The notes: generated by a model not told the origin, from the letters alone. A DNA stretch of 52,748 nucleotides from SIG578 sp045655125 (GCA_045655125.1 JAZOOR010000049.1:1-52748); one strand, 5' to 3'. Shown: positions 25,390-34,981, counted from the stretch's first letter. Translations and numbers: made by a program.

Positions 25390-28300
25390 ATGAGTTATTA
25401 CAATATTATTGCTCAAACAACCGAAAGCACTGTTGTTACTGAATATAAATCCAATTCTACACGTGCGGATGCATATCAAAGCGAGACGGAGCTAGAAAAG
25501 GAGTTTATTCGACTTCTTGGCGAGCAAAGTTATGAATATTTACCGATTCATAAAGAAGCAGACCTGATTGCAAATTTACGCAAAAAGCTTGAAGAACTTA
25601 ATGATTATGTCTTTACGGATAGTGAGTGGGAACAGTTCTTTAATAATTGCATTGCCGGGCAGAATGATGGTATCGTTGAGAAAACTCGTCGTATTCAAGA
25701 CGACCATGTTCAAGTGCTACATCGTGATAACGGCTCTACGAAGAATATTTCTTTGATCGATAAGACACATATTCATAACAATAAACTACAAGTTATCAAT
25801 CAGTATGTTGTTACTGAAGGCACACACGACAACCGTTACGATGTGACAATTCTTGTAAATGGTTTGCCGCTTGTGCATATTGAGTTAAAACGCCGTGGTG
25901 TGGCAATTCGTGAAGCTTTCAATCAAATCAATCGTTATCAAAGAGAAAGTTTTTGGGCTGCTTCGGGATTGTTTGAATATGTACAAATCTTTGTCATATC
26001 TAACGGCACAAACACTAAGTACTATTCTAACAGTACTCGCTTCAATGCTATTAAAGACGCAAACTCTGGCAAGGTAAAAAAAGAAAAAACGAGCAATAGT
26101 TTTGAATTTACCTCGTTTTGGTCTGATGCAAATAACCGTATCATCCCTGATTTGATTGACTTTACTAAAACATTCTTTGCTAAACATACAATTCTAAATA
26201 TATTGACAAGATACTGCGTATTTACTTCAGAAAATATGCTTCTTGTAATGCGCCCTTATCAGATTGTTGCAACAGAAAAAATCCTTGAACGCATAACAGT
26301 TGCCGACAACTACAAATGGTATGGAAAAACAAAGGGCGGCGGGTACATCTGGCATACTACCGGAAGCGGTAAAACTCTTACCTCATTCAAAACTGCACAG
26401 CTCGCATCTCGTCTTTCATATATAGATAAAGTGTTATTTGTGGTTGACCGTAAAGACCTTGACTATCAAACGATGAAAGAATATGACCGATTTGAAAAGG
26501 GTGCTGCTAACAGTAATACTTCTACAGCTATTCTGAAAAAGCAGTTAGAAAATCCGAACGCTCGCATTATTATTACGACTATTCAAAAACTTGCAACATT
26601 TATCAAGAAGAATCAAGAACATGAGGTCTATGATAAGCGTGTTGTAATTATTTTTGATGAATGTCATCGTAGCCAGTTCGGTGATATGCATATTACCATT
26701 ACGAGAAGATTCAAAAAATATCATTTGTTTGGTTTTACTGGCACTCCTATATTTGCAATCAACGCAGGTGTTGGTAAAAATCCTAACCTCAAAACCACTG
26801 AGCAGGCTTTCGGTGATAAGCTTCACACCTATACCATTGTTGATGCTATTAACGATAAAAATGTTCTTCCTTTTCGTGTTGATTTTATCAAAACAATGGA
26901 TAAAAATGATGATATTCCTGACGATCAAGTGTGGGATATTGACCGAGAAAAGGCGTATATGGCGCCGGCTCGCATTTCTCAAGTAACAAAATACATTCTT
27001 GAGCATTTTAATCAGAAAACATATAGAGGCGAAAAAACTTATGCCTATAATGTGTTGACGAATATTTCTTCTGTAGCATCTGCAGGAGCTAAAGAAGCTG
27101 TTGAAGAAATTAAGAAAAAGCAACGGCTTAGTGGCTTTAACTCCATTTTTGCAGTCGCTTCAGTTCCAATGGCAAAGCTCTATTATAATGAGTTCAAAAA
27201 GCAAATGGAAGAAGATTCTACAAAGAAACTCAAAATCGCTTTGATTTATAGCTATGGAGCAAACGAAGAAGATTCCGACGGGATTTTAGATGAAGAAAAT
27301 TCTGAAAATACTGATGCGCTCGACGCTTCTTCACGTGAATTCTTGGAAATAGCGATCAAGGATTACAATGAAACCTTTAAGACAAACTATGATACTTCAA
27401 GCGAGAAATTTCAGAATTATTATAAGGATGTTTCGCTTCGTATGAAGAACCGTGAAATTGATCTTTTGATCGTTGTAAATATGTTCTTGACCGGTTTCGA
27501 TGCAACTACTCTTAATACATTATGGGTAGATAAGAACCTTAAAATGCATGGACTTATTCAAGCGTATTCACGAACTAACCGTATATTGAATTCTATAAAA
27601 ACATTCGGTAATATAGTTTGTTTCCGTAATCTTCAGAAGCGTACCGACAGTGCAATTTCGCTTTTTGGTGATAAAAACGCCAGTGGAATTGTAATGTTGC
27701 GCCCTTATCATGACTATTACTACGGATATAATGATAAAGATGGTGTACACAAACAAGGATATGTCGAATTGATTAATGAGCTTACATCTATGTTCCCGTT
27801 AACTGAGCCTCGTATTATCGGGGAGCAGAATCAAAAAGATTTTATTTCTCTCTTCGGTGCGATCTTGAGAATGAGAAACTTACTTACGTCTTTTGATGAT
27901 TTTATTGGTAATGATGTTCTTTCTGATCGAGATTTGCAAGATTATCTTGGCAGATATCAAGATCTTAGAGATGAATGGAAAAAGCATCGTGAAGATGCTA
28001 CAAAAGAAAATATTAACGATGACATCGTTTTTGAAATTGAGCTCGTTAAGCAAATTGAAATCAATATTGACTATATTCTTTTGCTTGTCAAAAAGTATCA
28101 CGATACACACTGTGAAGATAAAGAAGTTCTTATCTCCATTAAACGTGCTGTTGAGTCAAGCCCCGAACTTCGTAGTAAAAAGGCACTTATTGAGAACTTT
28201 ATCGCCGGAATCAACGAGGTTGATGATGTTCTTGCTGAGTGGCGTGAATATGTGGCAAAAGAGAAAGAAAAAGAACTAAATCGTATTATTGAAGAAGAAA

Positions 28301-28494
28301 AGCTTAAGCCAGAAGAAACAAGAAAGTTTATGGATAATTCCTTCCGTGACGGCGCATTAAAAACTATCGGCACCGACATCGACAAACTGATGCCGCCTGT
28401 TTCTCGCTTTGGCGGTGGGAACAGGGCCGAAAAGAAGCAGAGTGTTATTGAAAAATTCAAAACCTTCTTTGAAAGATTCTTCGGAATAGGATAA
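25390..28494 (+). CDS. hsdR: Type I restriction-modification restriction subunit HsdR
   Basis: A 1034-aa motor-nuclease. The N-terminal PD-(D/E)xK nuclease has a catalytic Asp near residue 151 and the E-L-K triad member near 165-167 (VHIELKRRG). The SF2 helicase part has Walker A (TGSGKT, near 323), DECH near 423, FTGTP near 447, and the C-terminal LIVVNMFLTGFDATTLNTLW and QAYSRTNRI motifs. It pulls DNA through the complex with ATP and cuts at a distance. All motifs are present, so the system looks active. The start at 25390 follows AAGGAGG. Confidence 0.96.
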   Translation: MSYYNIIAQTTESTVVTEYKSNSTRADAYQSETELEKEFIRLLGEQSYEYLPIHKEADLIANLRKKLEELNDYVFTDSEWEQFFNNCIAGQNDGIVEKTRRIQDDHVQVLHRDNGSTKNISLIDKTHIHNNKLQVINQYVVTEGTHDNRYDVTILVNGLPLVHIELKRRGVAIREAFNQINRYQRESFWAASGLFEYVQIFVISNGTNTKYYSNSTRFNAIKDANSGKVKKEKTSNSFEFTSFWSDANNRIIPDLIDFTKTFFAKHTILNILTRYCVFTSENMLLVMRPYQIVATEKILERITVADNYKWYGKTKGGGYIWHTTGSGKTLTSFKTAQLASRLSYIDKVLFVVDRKDLDYQTMKEYDRFEKGAANSNTSTAILKKQLENPNARIIITTIQKLATFIKKNQEHEVYDKRVVIIFDECHRSQFGDMHITITRRFKKYHLFGFTGTPIFAINAGVGKNPNLKTTEQAFGDKLHTYTIVDAINDKNVLPFRVDFIKTMDKNDDIPDDQVWDIDREKAYMAPARISQVTKYILEHFNQKTYRGEKTYAYNVLTNISSVASAGAKEAVEEIKKKQRLSGFNSIFAVASVPMAKLYYNEFKKQMEEDSTKKLKIALIYSYGANEEDSDGILDEENSENTDALDASSREFLEIAIKDYNETFKTNYDTSSEKFQNYYKDVSLRMKNREIDLLIVVNMFLTGFDATTLNTLWVDKNLKMHGLIQAYSRTNRILNSIKTFGNIVCFRNLQKRTDSAISLFGDKNASGIVMLRPYHDYYYGYNDKDGVHKQGYVELINELTSMFPLTEPRIIGEQNQKDFISLFGAILRMRNLLTSFDDFIGNDVLSDRDLQDYLGRYQDLRDEWKKHREDATKENINDDIVFEIELVKQIEINIDYILLLVKKYHDTHCEDKEVLISIKRAVESSPELRSKKALIENFIAGINEVDDVLAEWREYVAKEKEKELNRIIEEEKLKPEETRKFMDNSFRDGALKTIGTDIDKLMPPVSRFGGGNRAEKKQSVIEKFKTFFERFFGIG

Positions 28495-28595
28495 AAACAT
28501 TTGATTCTGGAGCAAAAACATTAATCAAGTCTGATACTAGCCAAAGAAATATTTACTTTAAAGGACATTTTTAAATTATATGTAAGGAGTCTGCA

Positions 28596-29810
28596 ATGGC
28601 ATCAATATCATTTGAATATTCAGGAGAAAAGTTGATTCTTTGTTATGCTCCTGCTATGGGGATAGACGATATAACTAAAAAACTTTCCAACGGTGACTGT
28701 ATTCCAATAAAGCACACATTTTTTGTGACAAAAAATTTGTTGTGTGAGGATGTTGAAGAAGAGGATGATTGGGAAGAAACATTACGTTTCTATGTTGGAA
28801 CGATTGGCGAAACATATACCAAACTTGATTCTGAGGTGTTTGACACAAAGAATACTTTCTACATTGGTAATGAAATTAAATTGAAGCCTCAGATGTTCAC
28901 CGCATATCGTAATATATCGATTATTCGAAAAATCGACGAAGTAATTGAGCGTGATTTTTACATAGGTGGGGATTGGGAAGCACATAACGGTATCTCCAAA
29001 GAAACTTTTGAAAATTTGATAAGCAAATTCCCTAAAACTGCCGAATTGGACAAGTATGCCCATAAGAGGATTGCCAGCATAATAAAAGACTATTTCCCCG
29101 AATGCGATAAATACGAAGCGATATATGATAAATTTATCGAATTAAGAAATAGAAGCTATATTGCGCCTTCATCCTCTTTATCTGACTATAACGTTCAAAT
29201 TGAATTAGAGCAGTTTACTGTCGCTTACCAAGAATTAAAAGAAATGCTTGATCGATATGAGGCGATAGATGAACCACAATGGCAAAAAAAGATACACAAT
29301 ATTCTTCAATTATTATATCCCAAGTACATTTGTTGCGCTCGTGAAATCAAATTTTATGGCGGCAAGTATGACAAGCAACCTGATTTCTTATTGGTGGATG
29401 CAAATGGCTTTGTTGATATTTTGGAAATCAAGAAGGCTGATGTTCGTGTGTTAACACAGTATAGAAATAATTATGTTGCAACAAGAGAAATTTCCGGTGC
29501 TGTTCAACAAATTGAAAAATACATATATTGTTTGAATTCATCTTATAAAGCACAAGAAGATGTAACGAAAAAGTTGATAAAGTTTCTGCCTGAGGGTATG
29601 GCGGTTAAATTTGTAAATCCACAAGGTATTTTGCTTGCCGGTAGAAGCAATGAATTTAACCGTGAACAACAGGAAGATTTCGAACTTATAAAAAGACAAT
29701 ATAAACACATAGCCGATATTATGACCTATGATGATTTATTGTTCAGATTAGAAAATATTATTAACTCATTAAAGCGAAAAATTGATTTTAATGTAGATTT
29801 GGGATGTTAA
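28596..29810 (+). CDS. sduA: Shedu-type anti-phage nuclease (DUF4263)
   Basis: A 404-aa protein. The C-terminal half is the DUF4263 nuclease: KQPDFLLVDANGFVDILEIKKADVRVLTQYRN carries the D and E-x-K residues, AVQQIEKYIYCLN follows, and ILLAGRSNEFNREQQEDFELIKRQYKHIADIMTYDDLLFRLE is the typical closing segment. The N-terminal half is the variable regulatory part. Shedu works as a single-gene oligomeric nuclease system. It lies 100 bp after hsdR and 3 bp before the deformylase gene. Confidence 0.88.
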   Translation: MASISFEYSGEKLILCYAPAMGIDDITKKLSNGDCIPIKHTFFVTKNLLCEDVEEEDDWEETLRFYVGTIGETYTKLDSEVFDTKNTFYIGNEIKLKPQMFTAYRNISIIRKIDEVIERDFYIGGDWEAHNGISKETFENLISKFPKTAELDKYAHKRIASIIKDYFPECDKYEAIYDKFIELRNRSYIAPSSSLSDYNVQIELEQFTVAYQELKEMLDRYEAIDEPQWQKKIHNILQLLYPKYICCAREIKFYGGKYDKQPDFLLVDANGFVDILEIKKADVRVLTQYRNNYVATREISGAVQQIEKYIYCLNSSYKAQEDVTKKLIKFLPEGMAVKFVNPQGILLAGRSNEFNREQQEDFELIKRQYKHIADIMTYDDLLFRLENIINSLKRKIDFNVDLGC

Positions 29811-29813
29811 CTA

Positions 29814-30227
29814 ATGATTAAAGAAGTTATGTACGATCCGATTTTTCTTGCCGGAAAGTCGGAGGTGGCTACAAAAGAAGATTTGCAAGTGGCGCAGGAT
29901 TTACTGGATACGTTGATAGCCAATAAAGACGGTTGTGTTGGTATGGCGGCGAATATGATCGGTGTGCGCAAGCGCATTATTGTATTTGATAATGAAGGTA
30001 CATATATGACTATGCTTAACCCTGAGATTATCAAGAAATCGGGACCTTATGATACCGAAGAAGGTTGCCTTTCTCTGCTCGGTGGTCCCCGTCCCTGCAA
30101 GCGCTATCAAACCATTAAAGTGCAATGGCAAACCGCTGAATTTCAAACTCGCATCAAAACCTTTACCGGTTGGCCTGCGCAAATAATTCAGCATGAGGTT
30201 GATCACTGTGATGGTATTTTAATTTAA
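29814..30227 (+). CDS. Peptide deformylase family protein
   Basis: A 137-aa deformylase-fold protein of the short gut-Firmicutes type. Motif I is GMAANMIG, with Asn where the usual GxGxAAxQ has Gln. Motif II is EGCLS with the metal-binding Cys. Motif III is QHEVDHCDG (HExxH). It would remove the formyl group from nascent peptides. Its place inside a defence operon is unusual; it may be an antibiotic-tolerant or housekeeping-replacing copy. The start lies 3 bp after the Shedu stop codon. Confidence 0.85.
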   Translation: MIKEVMYDPIFLAGKSEVATKEDLQVAQDLLDTLIANKDGCVGMAANMIGVRKRIIVFDNEGTYMTMLNPEIIKKSGPYDTEEGCLSLLGGPRPCKRYQTIKVQWQTAEFQTRIKTFTGWPAQIIQHEVDHCDGILI

Positions 30228-30245
30228 CACTTAGGAGAATTCTTA

Positions 30246-31103
30246 TTGAAATGTTTATTTTGTAAAAGCGATTCAACTGGATCAAAAAGTGTAGAACATA
30301 TTATACCTCAAACATTAGGGAATACCAAATTAGTTCTCCCGTCTGGGTTTGTTTGCGATCAATGCAATAATTATTTTTCTCGAAAAATCGAACAGCCATT
30401 TTTTGATATGAAAGAAATCAAACGGCTTAGATTTTACGAAAAAGTCCCCAATAAAAATGGGAAAATCCCTGCTATCGATGCTTTTCTAAATGGTAAAAAA
30501 ATCTCAATAGAAAGAATCCAACCCAAAGGTGATTTTCCTCCGTGTTTAGAACTTGTAAGTATAGACGGAAATATTGAAGAAGGTGTAATGTTTGCCCCAG
30601 CTTATGATGACGGAGAATTATTAAAATTATCGCGAACGACTTCACGTTTTATTGCAAAAATTGCTTTTGAGGCACTTGCTTTGAAAATTATTGATGATCC
30701 AGAATGGATAGATTATCTTTTGACTAATAAAGAGTTGGACAATATGCGAAATTATGTTCGCTTTAATATTGGCGAAGTTTGGCCTTACCGAGTAAGGAGA
30801 ATCTATGATATAGACGCAGAACATTATTTCACAAAAGAAACTTCATATCAAATAATTCATGAATCAGATTTTCTAATGATTAAGGAAAAATCCAACTTTG
30901 ACGAAAACGGGAATGAGGTTTTGTGTGGCCACTTATATTTCATCATTGCATTATGGGGCTTGGAGTTTGTGATAAATTTAGTTGACAGAACTGACGAGGG
31001 CTTAAAAAAGTACGACGAATGGCTTGAGGAGCATAATAATATAAGTTTTTTGCACTATGGAAAAAATGACAATTCAACATTATGTAGAGGTGAAAAAATA
31101 TGA
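30246..31103 (+). CDS. HNH endonuclease
   Basis: A 285-aa protein with a zinc-finger HNH nuclease at the N-terminus: C3-x2-C6, then SVEHIIPQTLG (E17-H18, catalytic), then C37-x2-C40-NN. The remaining 230 residues are a helical domain of no recognised family. The start is a TTG at 30246 with AGGAG about 8 bp upstream; no ATG in frame precedes the first zinc cysteine. It overlaps the membrane-protein gene by 4 bp (ATGA), so both are made together. Confidence 0.85.
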   Translation: MKCLFCKSDSTGSKSVEHIIPQTLGNTKLVLPSGFVCDQCNNYFSRKIEQPFFDMKEIKRLRFYEKVPNKNGKIPAIDAFLNGKKISIERIQPKGDFPPCLELVSIDGNIEEGVMFAPAYDDGELLKLSRTTSRFIAKIAFEALALKIIDDPEWIDYLLTNKELDNMRNYVRFNIGEVWPYRVRRIYDIDAEHYFTKETSYQIIHESDFLMIKEKSNFDENGNEVLCGHLYFIIALWGLEFVINLVDRTDEGLKKYDEWLEEHNNISFLHYGKNDNSTLCRGEKI

Positions 31104-32038
31104 ATAGTTTTGCGTTGTGGTTTGATAAAGGTGCACAAGAAGATGACTTCGCTGCGGATATCCATTTTAATCTATGGAATATACATAACCGCAAAGCACA
31201 GCCTGTTTCTTTAGATGTGGGCATAAAAATTTATGCTCCCAAAGGCTATTCTAAAGTGAATTTTTATATTCCATGGGAAGTAAAGCAAACCGATATCGTT
31301 GACTTAGCAGAACATCTTAAAGACACCAAAATGTTATGCACTGTTTTTAATGAGGACTGTGAAATTTCACAAGGCGCTCAAAGCAAGGTTTTGCACGTGT
31401 CAAATGCAAAACAAGATTTAAAATTAAACGTATATTGCTTGGATATCCAAAATGATATAACCGTTGAAAACAAATATGATGGATCTTTGATTTCATTTGA
31501 GCGCCCAAAACAATTAGAGGTTTCGGACACCACCGAATATTTTAGATTTCGTATTAACAGCAAAGGATTTAAAAATATTATAAAATTATATAGTCCTGAT
31601 AATGTGCTGTTTCAAAGCGCAATATCGATCACGGAAGCAATAGATTTCAGGTTTAATGATTATCGTAGTTTGCCATCGTCTTTGTTAGAGAAAATGCGAG
31701 AAGGTGTGAGTTATAAAATAGGAAAAGTTCACTTTTTGCTTTTGACAGAATCGTATGTTGATTTGGAATACTCATCTATTTCTCCAACTGCTCGTGAATT
31801 GGAAAAAGGCACATGGAAAGATTATTATTCTAATATGGGCAAGAAGAATATTGTGGCATATCATTGGAAGTTTACAAGTCAACAGACAGGGAAATTAATT
31901 GAAAATTGTATTATGTTCGTAAAAACAAAGGTTAGTAAGTGTAATTGGAAAACTATTTTAGTATATATAGTCGTAGCAGGTCTTTTATCTGTGTTATACG
32001 ACTTCATCTTCAATCTTATCCAAAGATTAGGAGGTTAA
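31100..32038 (+). CDS. Membrane-tailed protein of unknown family
   Basis: A 312-aa protein: about 280 soluble residues, then a single C-terminal hydrophobic helix (ILVYIVVAGLLSVLYDFIFNLI) that would anchor it in the membrane. I recognise no domain. It overlaps the HNH gene start-to-stop (ATGA) and is followed 2 bp later by the PIN fusion gene. It could be a membrane effector or sensor that works with the HNH nuclease. This is inference from gene order only. Confidence 0.7.
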   Translation: MNSFALWFDKGAQEDDFAADIHFNLWNIHNRKAQPVSLDVGIKIYAPKGYSKVNFYIPWEVKQTDIVDLAEHLKDTKMLCTVFNEDCEISQGAQSKVLHVSNAKQDLKLNVYCLDIQNDITVENKYDGSLISFERPKQLEVSDTTEYFRFRINSKGFKNIIKLYSPDNVLFQSAISITEAIDFRFNDYRSLPSSLLEKMREGVSYKIGKVHFLLLTESYVDLEYSSISPTARELEKGTWKDYYSNMGKKNIVAYHWKFTSQQTGKLIENCIMFVKTKVSKCNWKTILVYIVVAGLLSVLYDFIFNLIQRLGG

Positions 32039-32040
32039 TC

Positions 32041-33552
32041 ATGAAAGCATTATTAGATACTAATATTATAATTCATAGAGAGAATTATAAAGTGATACAC
32101 GATGATATTGGCGTTCTATTTGGATGGCTTGATAAATTAAAATATGATAAATGTGTTCATCCTGTAACGGTTCAAGAAATTTCAAAGTTTGCGGATAAAA
32201 CAGTTGTCTTTTCTTTTAATAGGAAGCTGGAAAGTTATTGCTTATTAAAAACCACTTCTGCAATTTGCACAGAAGTGGAGGCTGTTACAAATAAAATTGA
32301 TCGCACGGAAAACGATAAAAATGATACAATTTTGTTAAATGAAGTTTTTTGCGAAAGAGTTGATTTATTAATAACTGAAGATAAGTTAATTCACGCAAAA
32401 GCTAAAGAACTTGGGATATCTAACAAAATCTTTTTTATCGATTCTTTTATTGAAAAGTGTCTTGTTGAAAATCCTAGTTTTGTTGATTATAAAATTCAAT
32501 CTGTAAAAAAAGAATATTTCGGAAACATAAATATTAATGATTCATTTTTTGATAGTTTTAAACAAGATTATGATGGATTTGAAAAGTGGTTCGTTCGCAA
32601 AGCCGATGAAACAGCTTACATTTGTCAAGATAACGGAGAAATTCGAGCTTTCTTGTATTTGAAGTCGGAGACTGAAAGCGAAAATTATATGGATATTGAT
32701 CCGGTTTTTAAACCTAAAAAAAGATTGAAAATCGGGACTTTAAAGGTGACCTTGAATGGATACCGTATAGGTGAGCGTTTTATCAAAATAATCATTGATA
32801 ATGCTCTTAAATTGAAAGTCGATGAAATCTATGTTACCATTTTTGAAAAGACAATTGAACAAAAAAGACTGGTAAGATTATTAGAAGAATATGGTTTTTA
32901 TAAGCACGGCATAAAAACGACAAATTCTGGTGTAGAAAATGTTTATGTTAAAAGCATGACCCCCATAATTAACGGGAGTGATTATAAAAAATCATATCCA
33001 TTTATTGATGCTGATAGGAATGTTTTTTTAGTGCCAATATATCCACAATATCACACGTCTTTATTGCCGGATTCTATTCTTACCACTGAAAATCCTGGAA
33101 CCTTCGAAGAACAAGAATCATATCGCAATGCTATAAGTAAAGTGTATATTTGTCGCTCCTTTGAAAGAAATATAAAACCTGGAGATATCATAGTTTTTTA
33201 TAGGACGGGTGGATATCACAAAAGCGTTGTCACAACATTAGGTATTGTTGAGGGAGTGCGTACTAACATTACTACGCCTGATGAATTTATAAATCAGTGT
33301 CGAAGTAGAAGCGTATTTACAAACGAAGAACTTTTGGAACAGTGGAACTATAACAGATATAATCGACCGTTTATTGTTAAATTCTTATATGCGTATTCAT
33401 TTCCTAAACCTTTAAATTTAAAACGTCTTATTGAATTGGGTGTCATAAAAGACGTGGGATCTGCACCAAGAGGATTTACAAAAATAACGCAAGAACAGTT
33501 TATGAAAGTGATTGAGGAGACACATACAAATGAAAATATTATTATCAGTTAA
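32041..33552 (+). CDS. PIN-GNAT-EVE-like fusion protein
   Basis: A 503-aa protein with three joined parts. Residues 1-150 are a PIN ribonuclease fold (LLDTNIIIHRE at the start, NDTILL and LLITEDKLIHAKAKELGI supplying acidic residues). Residues about 180-310 look like a GNAT acetyltransferase (IRAFLYLKSE, LNGYRIGERFIKIIIDNALKLKVDEIYVTIF, LLEEYGFYKHG). Residues about 340-490 look like an EVE/PUA-type nucleotide reader (YICRSFERNIKPGDIIVFYRTGGYHKSVVTTLGIVEGV). The ATG at 32041 follows TAGGAGG; a longer in-frame reading enters the previous gene. The last 23 bp overlap the ASCH gene. Confidence 0.75.
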   Translation: MKALLDTNIIIHRENYKVIHDDIGVLFGWLDKLKYDKCVHPVTVQEISKFADKTVVFSFNRKLESYCLLKTTSAICTEVEAVTNKIDRTENDKNDTILLNEVFCERVDLLITEDKLIHAKAKELGISNKIFFIDSFIEKCLVENPSFVDYKIQSVKKEYFGNININDSFFDSFKQDYDGFEKWFVRKADETAYICQDNGEIRAFLYLKSETESENYMDIDPVFKPKKRLKIGTLKVTLNGYRIGERFIKIIIDNALKLKVDEIYVTIFEKTIEQKRLVRLLEEYGFYKHGIKTTNSGVENVYVKSMTPIINGSDYKKSYPFIDADRNVFLVPIYPQYHTSLLPDSILTTENPGTFEEQESYRNAISKVYICRSFERNIKPGDIIVFYRTGGYHKSVVTTLGIVEGVRTNITTPDEFINQCRSRSVFTNEELLEQWNYNRYNRPFIVKFLYAYSFPKPLNLKRLIELGVIKDVGSAPRGFTKITQEQFMKVIEETHTNENIIIS

Positions 33553-33901
33553 ACCGGAGTATGTGTATAGAATTCTTAATAAAAGCAAGCGCTTTGAATT
33601 TAGACACAAATTAGCAAAAGAAACTGTTGATAGTATTGTGTTATATGCAACTTATCCTGTTATGAAGGTGGTTGGTGAAGTAGAAGTGACCGGAACCATC
33701 ACAACATCTCCAACGGATTTATGGGAGAAAACAAAGACTTTTGCAGGGATAACGAGAGAAAAATACCGCAAATATTTCAAAAGCAGAAAGACAGCAAGTG
33801 CTTATATTTTAGGCAACGTAATACAATACGAAAATTCACTTACATTAGAGTCTCTAGGAATAAAAAAAGCTCCACAGTCTTTTATTTATTTAAGAGATTA
33901 A
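33530..33901 (+). CDS. ASCH/PUA-like domain protein
   Basis: A 123-aa protein of the ASCH fold: KILLSVKPEYVYRILNKSKRFEFRHKL at the start, VVLYATYPVMKVVGEVEV-type core (IVLYATYPVMKVVGEVEV) and SFIYLRD at the end. The ATG at 33530 follows GAGGAGA and sits inside the end of the PIN fusion gene. ASCH proteins are predicted RNA or modified-nucleotide binders. Paired with the PIN-GNAT-EVE protein it may act as its partner or antitoxin. Confidence 0.8.
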   Translation: MKILLSVKPEYVYRILNKSKRFEFRHKLAKETVDSIVLYATYPVMKVVGEVEVTGTITTSPTDLWEKTKTFAGITREKYRKYFKSRKTASAYILGNVIQYENSLTLESLGIKKAPQSFIYLRD

Positions 33902-33960
33902 TTCTCTGGACTTATGAAAACCTTTGTGGTATATGTTTGTACTGCAAAGGAGGTGCTGAT

Positions 33961-34050
33961 ATGGCACGAAAAGAAAATACAATCAAAAAGAGCGGCTTTG
34001 CACCGATTGGTGTAGAGCCGCTCTTCTCTTATGAGGGGGTGCAGAAATGA
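33961..34050 (+). CDS. Small coupled ORF (29 aa)
   Basis: An ATG at 33961 with an excellent AAAGGAGG ribosome binding site 6 bp upstream opens a basic 29-aa peptide (MARKENTIKKSGFAPIGVEP...). Its stop codon overlaps the next start codon (ATGA). Such short leaders before DUF6809 genes look like backbone genes of integrative elements. It may serve mainly to couple translation. Confidence 0.55.
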   Translation: MARKENTIKKSGFAPIGVEPLFSYEGVQK

Positions 34051-34331
34051 CAACGCTTGAGGATTTATATTACGGTAACATCAGTCCGCACGAAAGGTAC
34101 ATTAAGCAAGGCACACGCGTGGACAAACTTGTAAAACTGATATGCAAAAACGAAGAAGACCTAAACTCGGGGCTTACGGAGAAGCAAAAAGAAACCTTTG
34201 AAAAATTCAAAGACTGCACAAGCGAGTTATCATGCATCACCGAGCGTGAGGCATTCAGTTCGGGATTTATCCTCGCCACTCGTATAATGGCAGAGGTGAT
34301 GCAAGGACTGGAGGAGGTTGAGGATATATGA
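34047..34331 (+). CDS. DUF6809-like protein
   Basis: A 94-aa helical protein with TLEDLYYGNISPHERYI at the start and LTEKQKETFEKFKDCTSEL and FSSGFILATRIMAEVMQGL later. This pattern is known to me from uncharacterised proteins (DUF6809) of Clostridial mobile elements. It overlaps both neighbours by 4 bp, forming a three-gene unit with the small ORF and the lipoprotein. Codon use is GC-richer than the defence genes. The function is unknown. Confidence 0.7.
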   Translation: MTTLEDLYYGNISPHERYIKQGTRVDKLVKLICKNEEDLNSGLTEKQKETFEKFKDCTSELSCITEREAFSSGFILATRIMAEVMQGLEEVEDI

Positions 34332-34981
34332 GAAAACTCATTATCCTTCTTCTCTGCTGTGGGGTGCTCATCAGTATGGTAGGATGCGGTGTCGCCACCG
34401 CACCACCGCATACCGAAAGTCCACAGACAACTGTATCGGAAACGGCAATAACAGAAACACCGACTGTAACGTCAGTAGCACCGACAGAAAAAGAAACAGT
34501 TTGCGTTGAGAACAAAGAACAAGCATGTGAGCCACCCTCTACCGCACCGATGATAACGGTAAAGTCAACAGAAGAAATAACGCCTTCTGAAACAACAAAT
34601 ACATCAGAGAAAAACAGTACTTCTCAAACAGTTGTAACAACACCAAGTATAACATCGCAGCATACGGAAAGCGAAAGAACAGTAACCGAACCAATAAAGG
34701 AAATTACACCGAAATCAGAAACTCCACAACCTGAGTTTGATATCTATTATTGGATAACGTTTGCCAAGGAGTACGCTATAAGTGTTGGGTTGATACTGGA
34801 TAGCGCTGCTGTGAGTTGTTGGGATAACCCAATTGGTGCAAATAGTCAATGTATATATCTTGAACGGGATATCATAAGCCGATTGAATCGTTATGCAAAG
34901 GACGAGGACATTACTGACGTGTGGATATGGGCTGAAACTACAGGTAACAACTGCTACGATATTTATATCGGCTACGCTTAA
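34328..34981 (+). CDS. Element-borne lipoprotein with Thr/Ser/Pro-rich linker
   Basis: A 217-aa protein with a signal sequence and lipobox VGC (C20), so it should be lipidated and held on the outer face of the membrane. Residues 25-135 are a Thr/Ser/Pro/Glu-rich linker. The last 80 residues form a small globular domain (WITFAKEYAISVGLIL...GNNCYDIYIGYA). Such lipoproteins are common in Clostridial integrative elements and may act in surface exclusion or host contact. A terminator-bearing 80-bp repeat follows. Confidence 0.8.
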   Translation: MRKLIILLLCCGVLISMVGCGVATAPPHTESPQTTVSETAITETPTVTSVAPTEKETVCVENKEQACEPPSTAPMITVKSTEEITPSETTNTSEKNSTSQTVVTTPSITSQHTESERTVTEPIKEITPKSETPQPEFDIYYWITFAKEYAISVGLILDSAAVSCWDNPIGANSQCIYLERDIISRLNRYAKDEDITDVWIWAETTGNNCYDIYIGYA

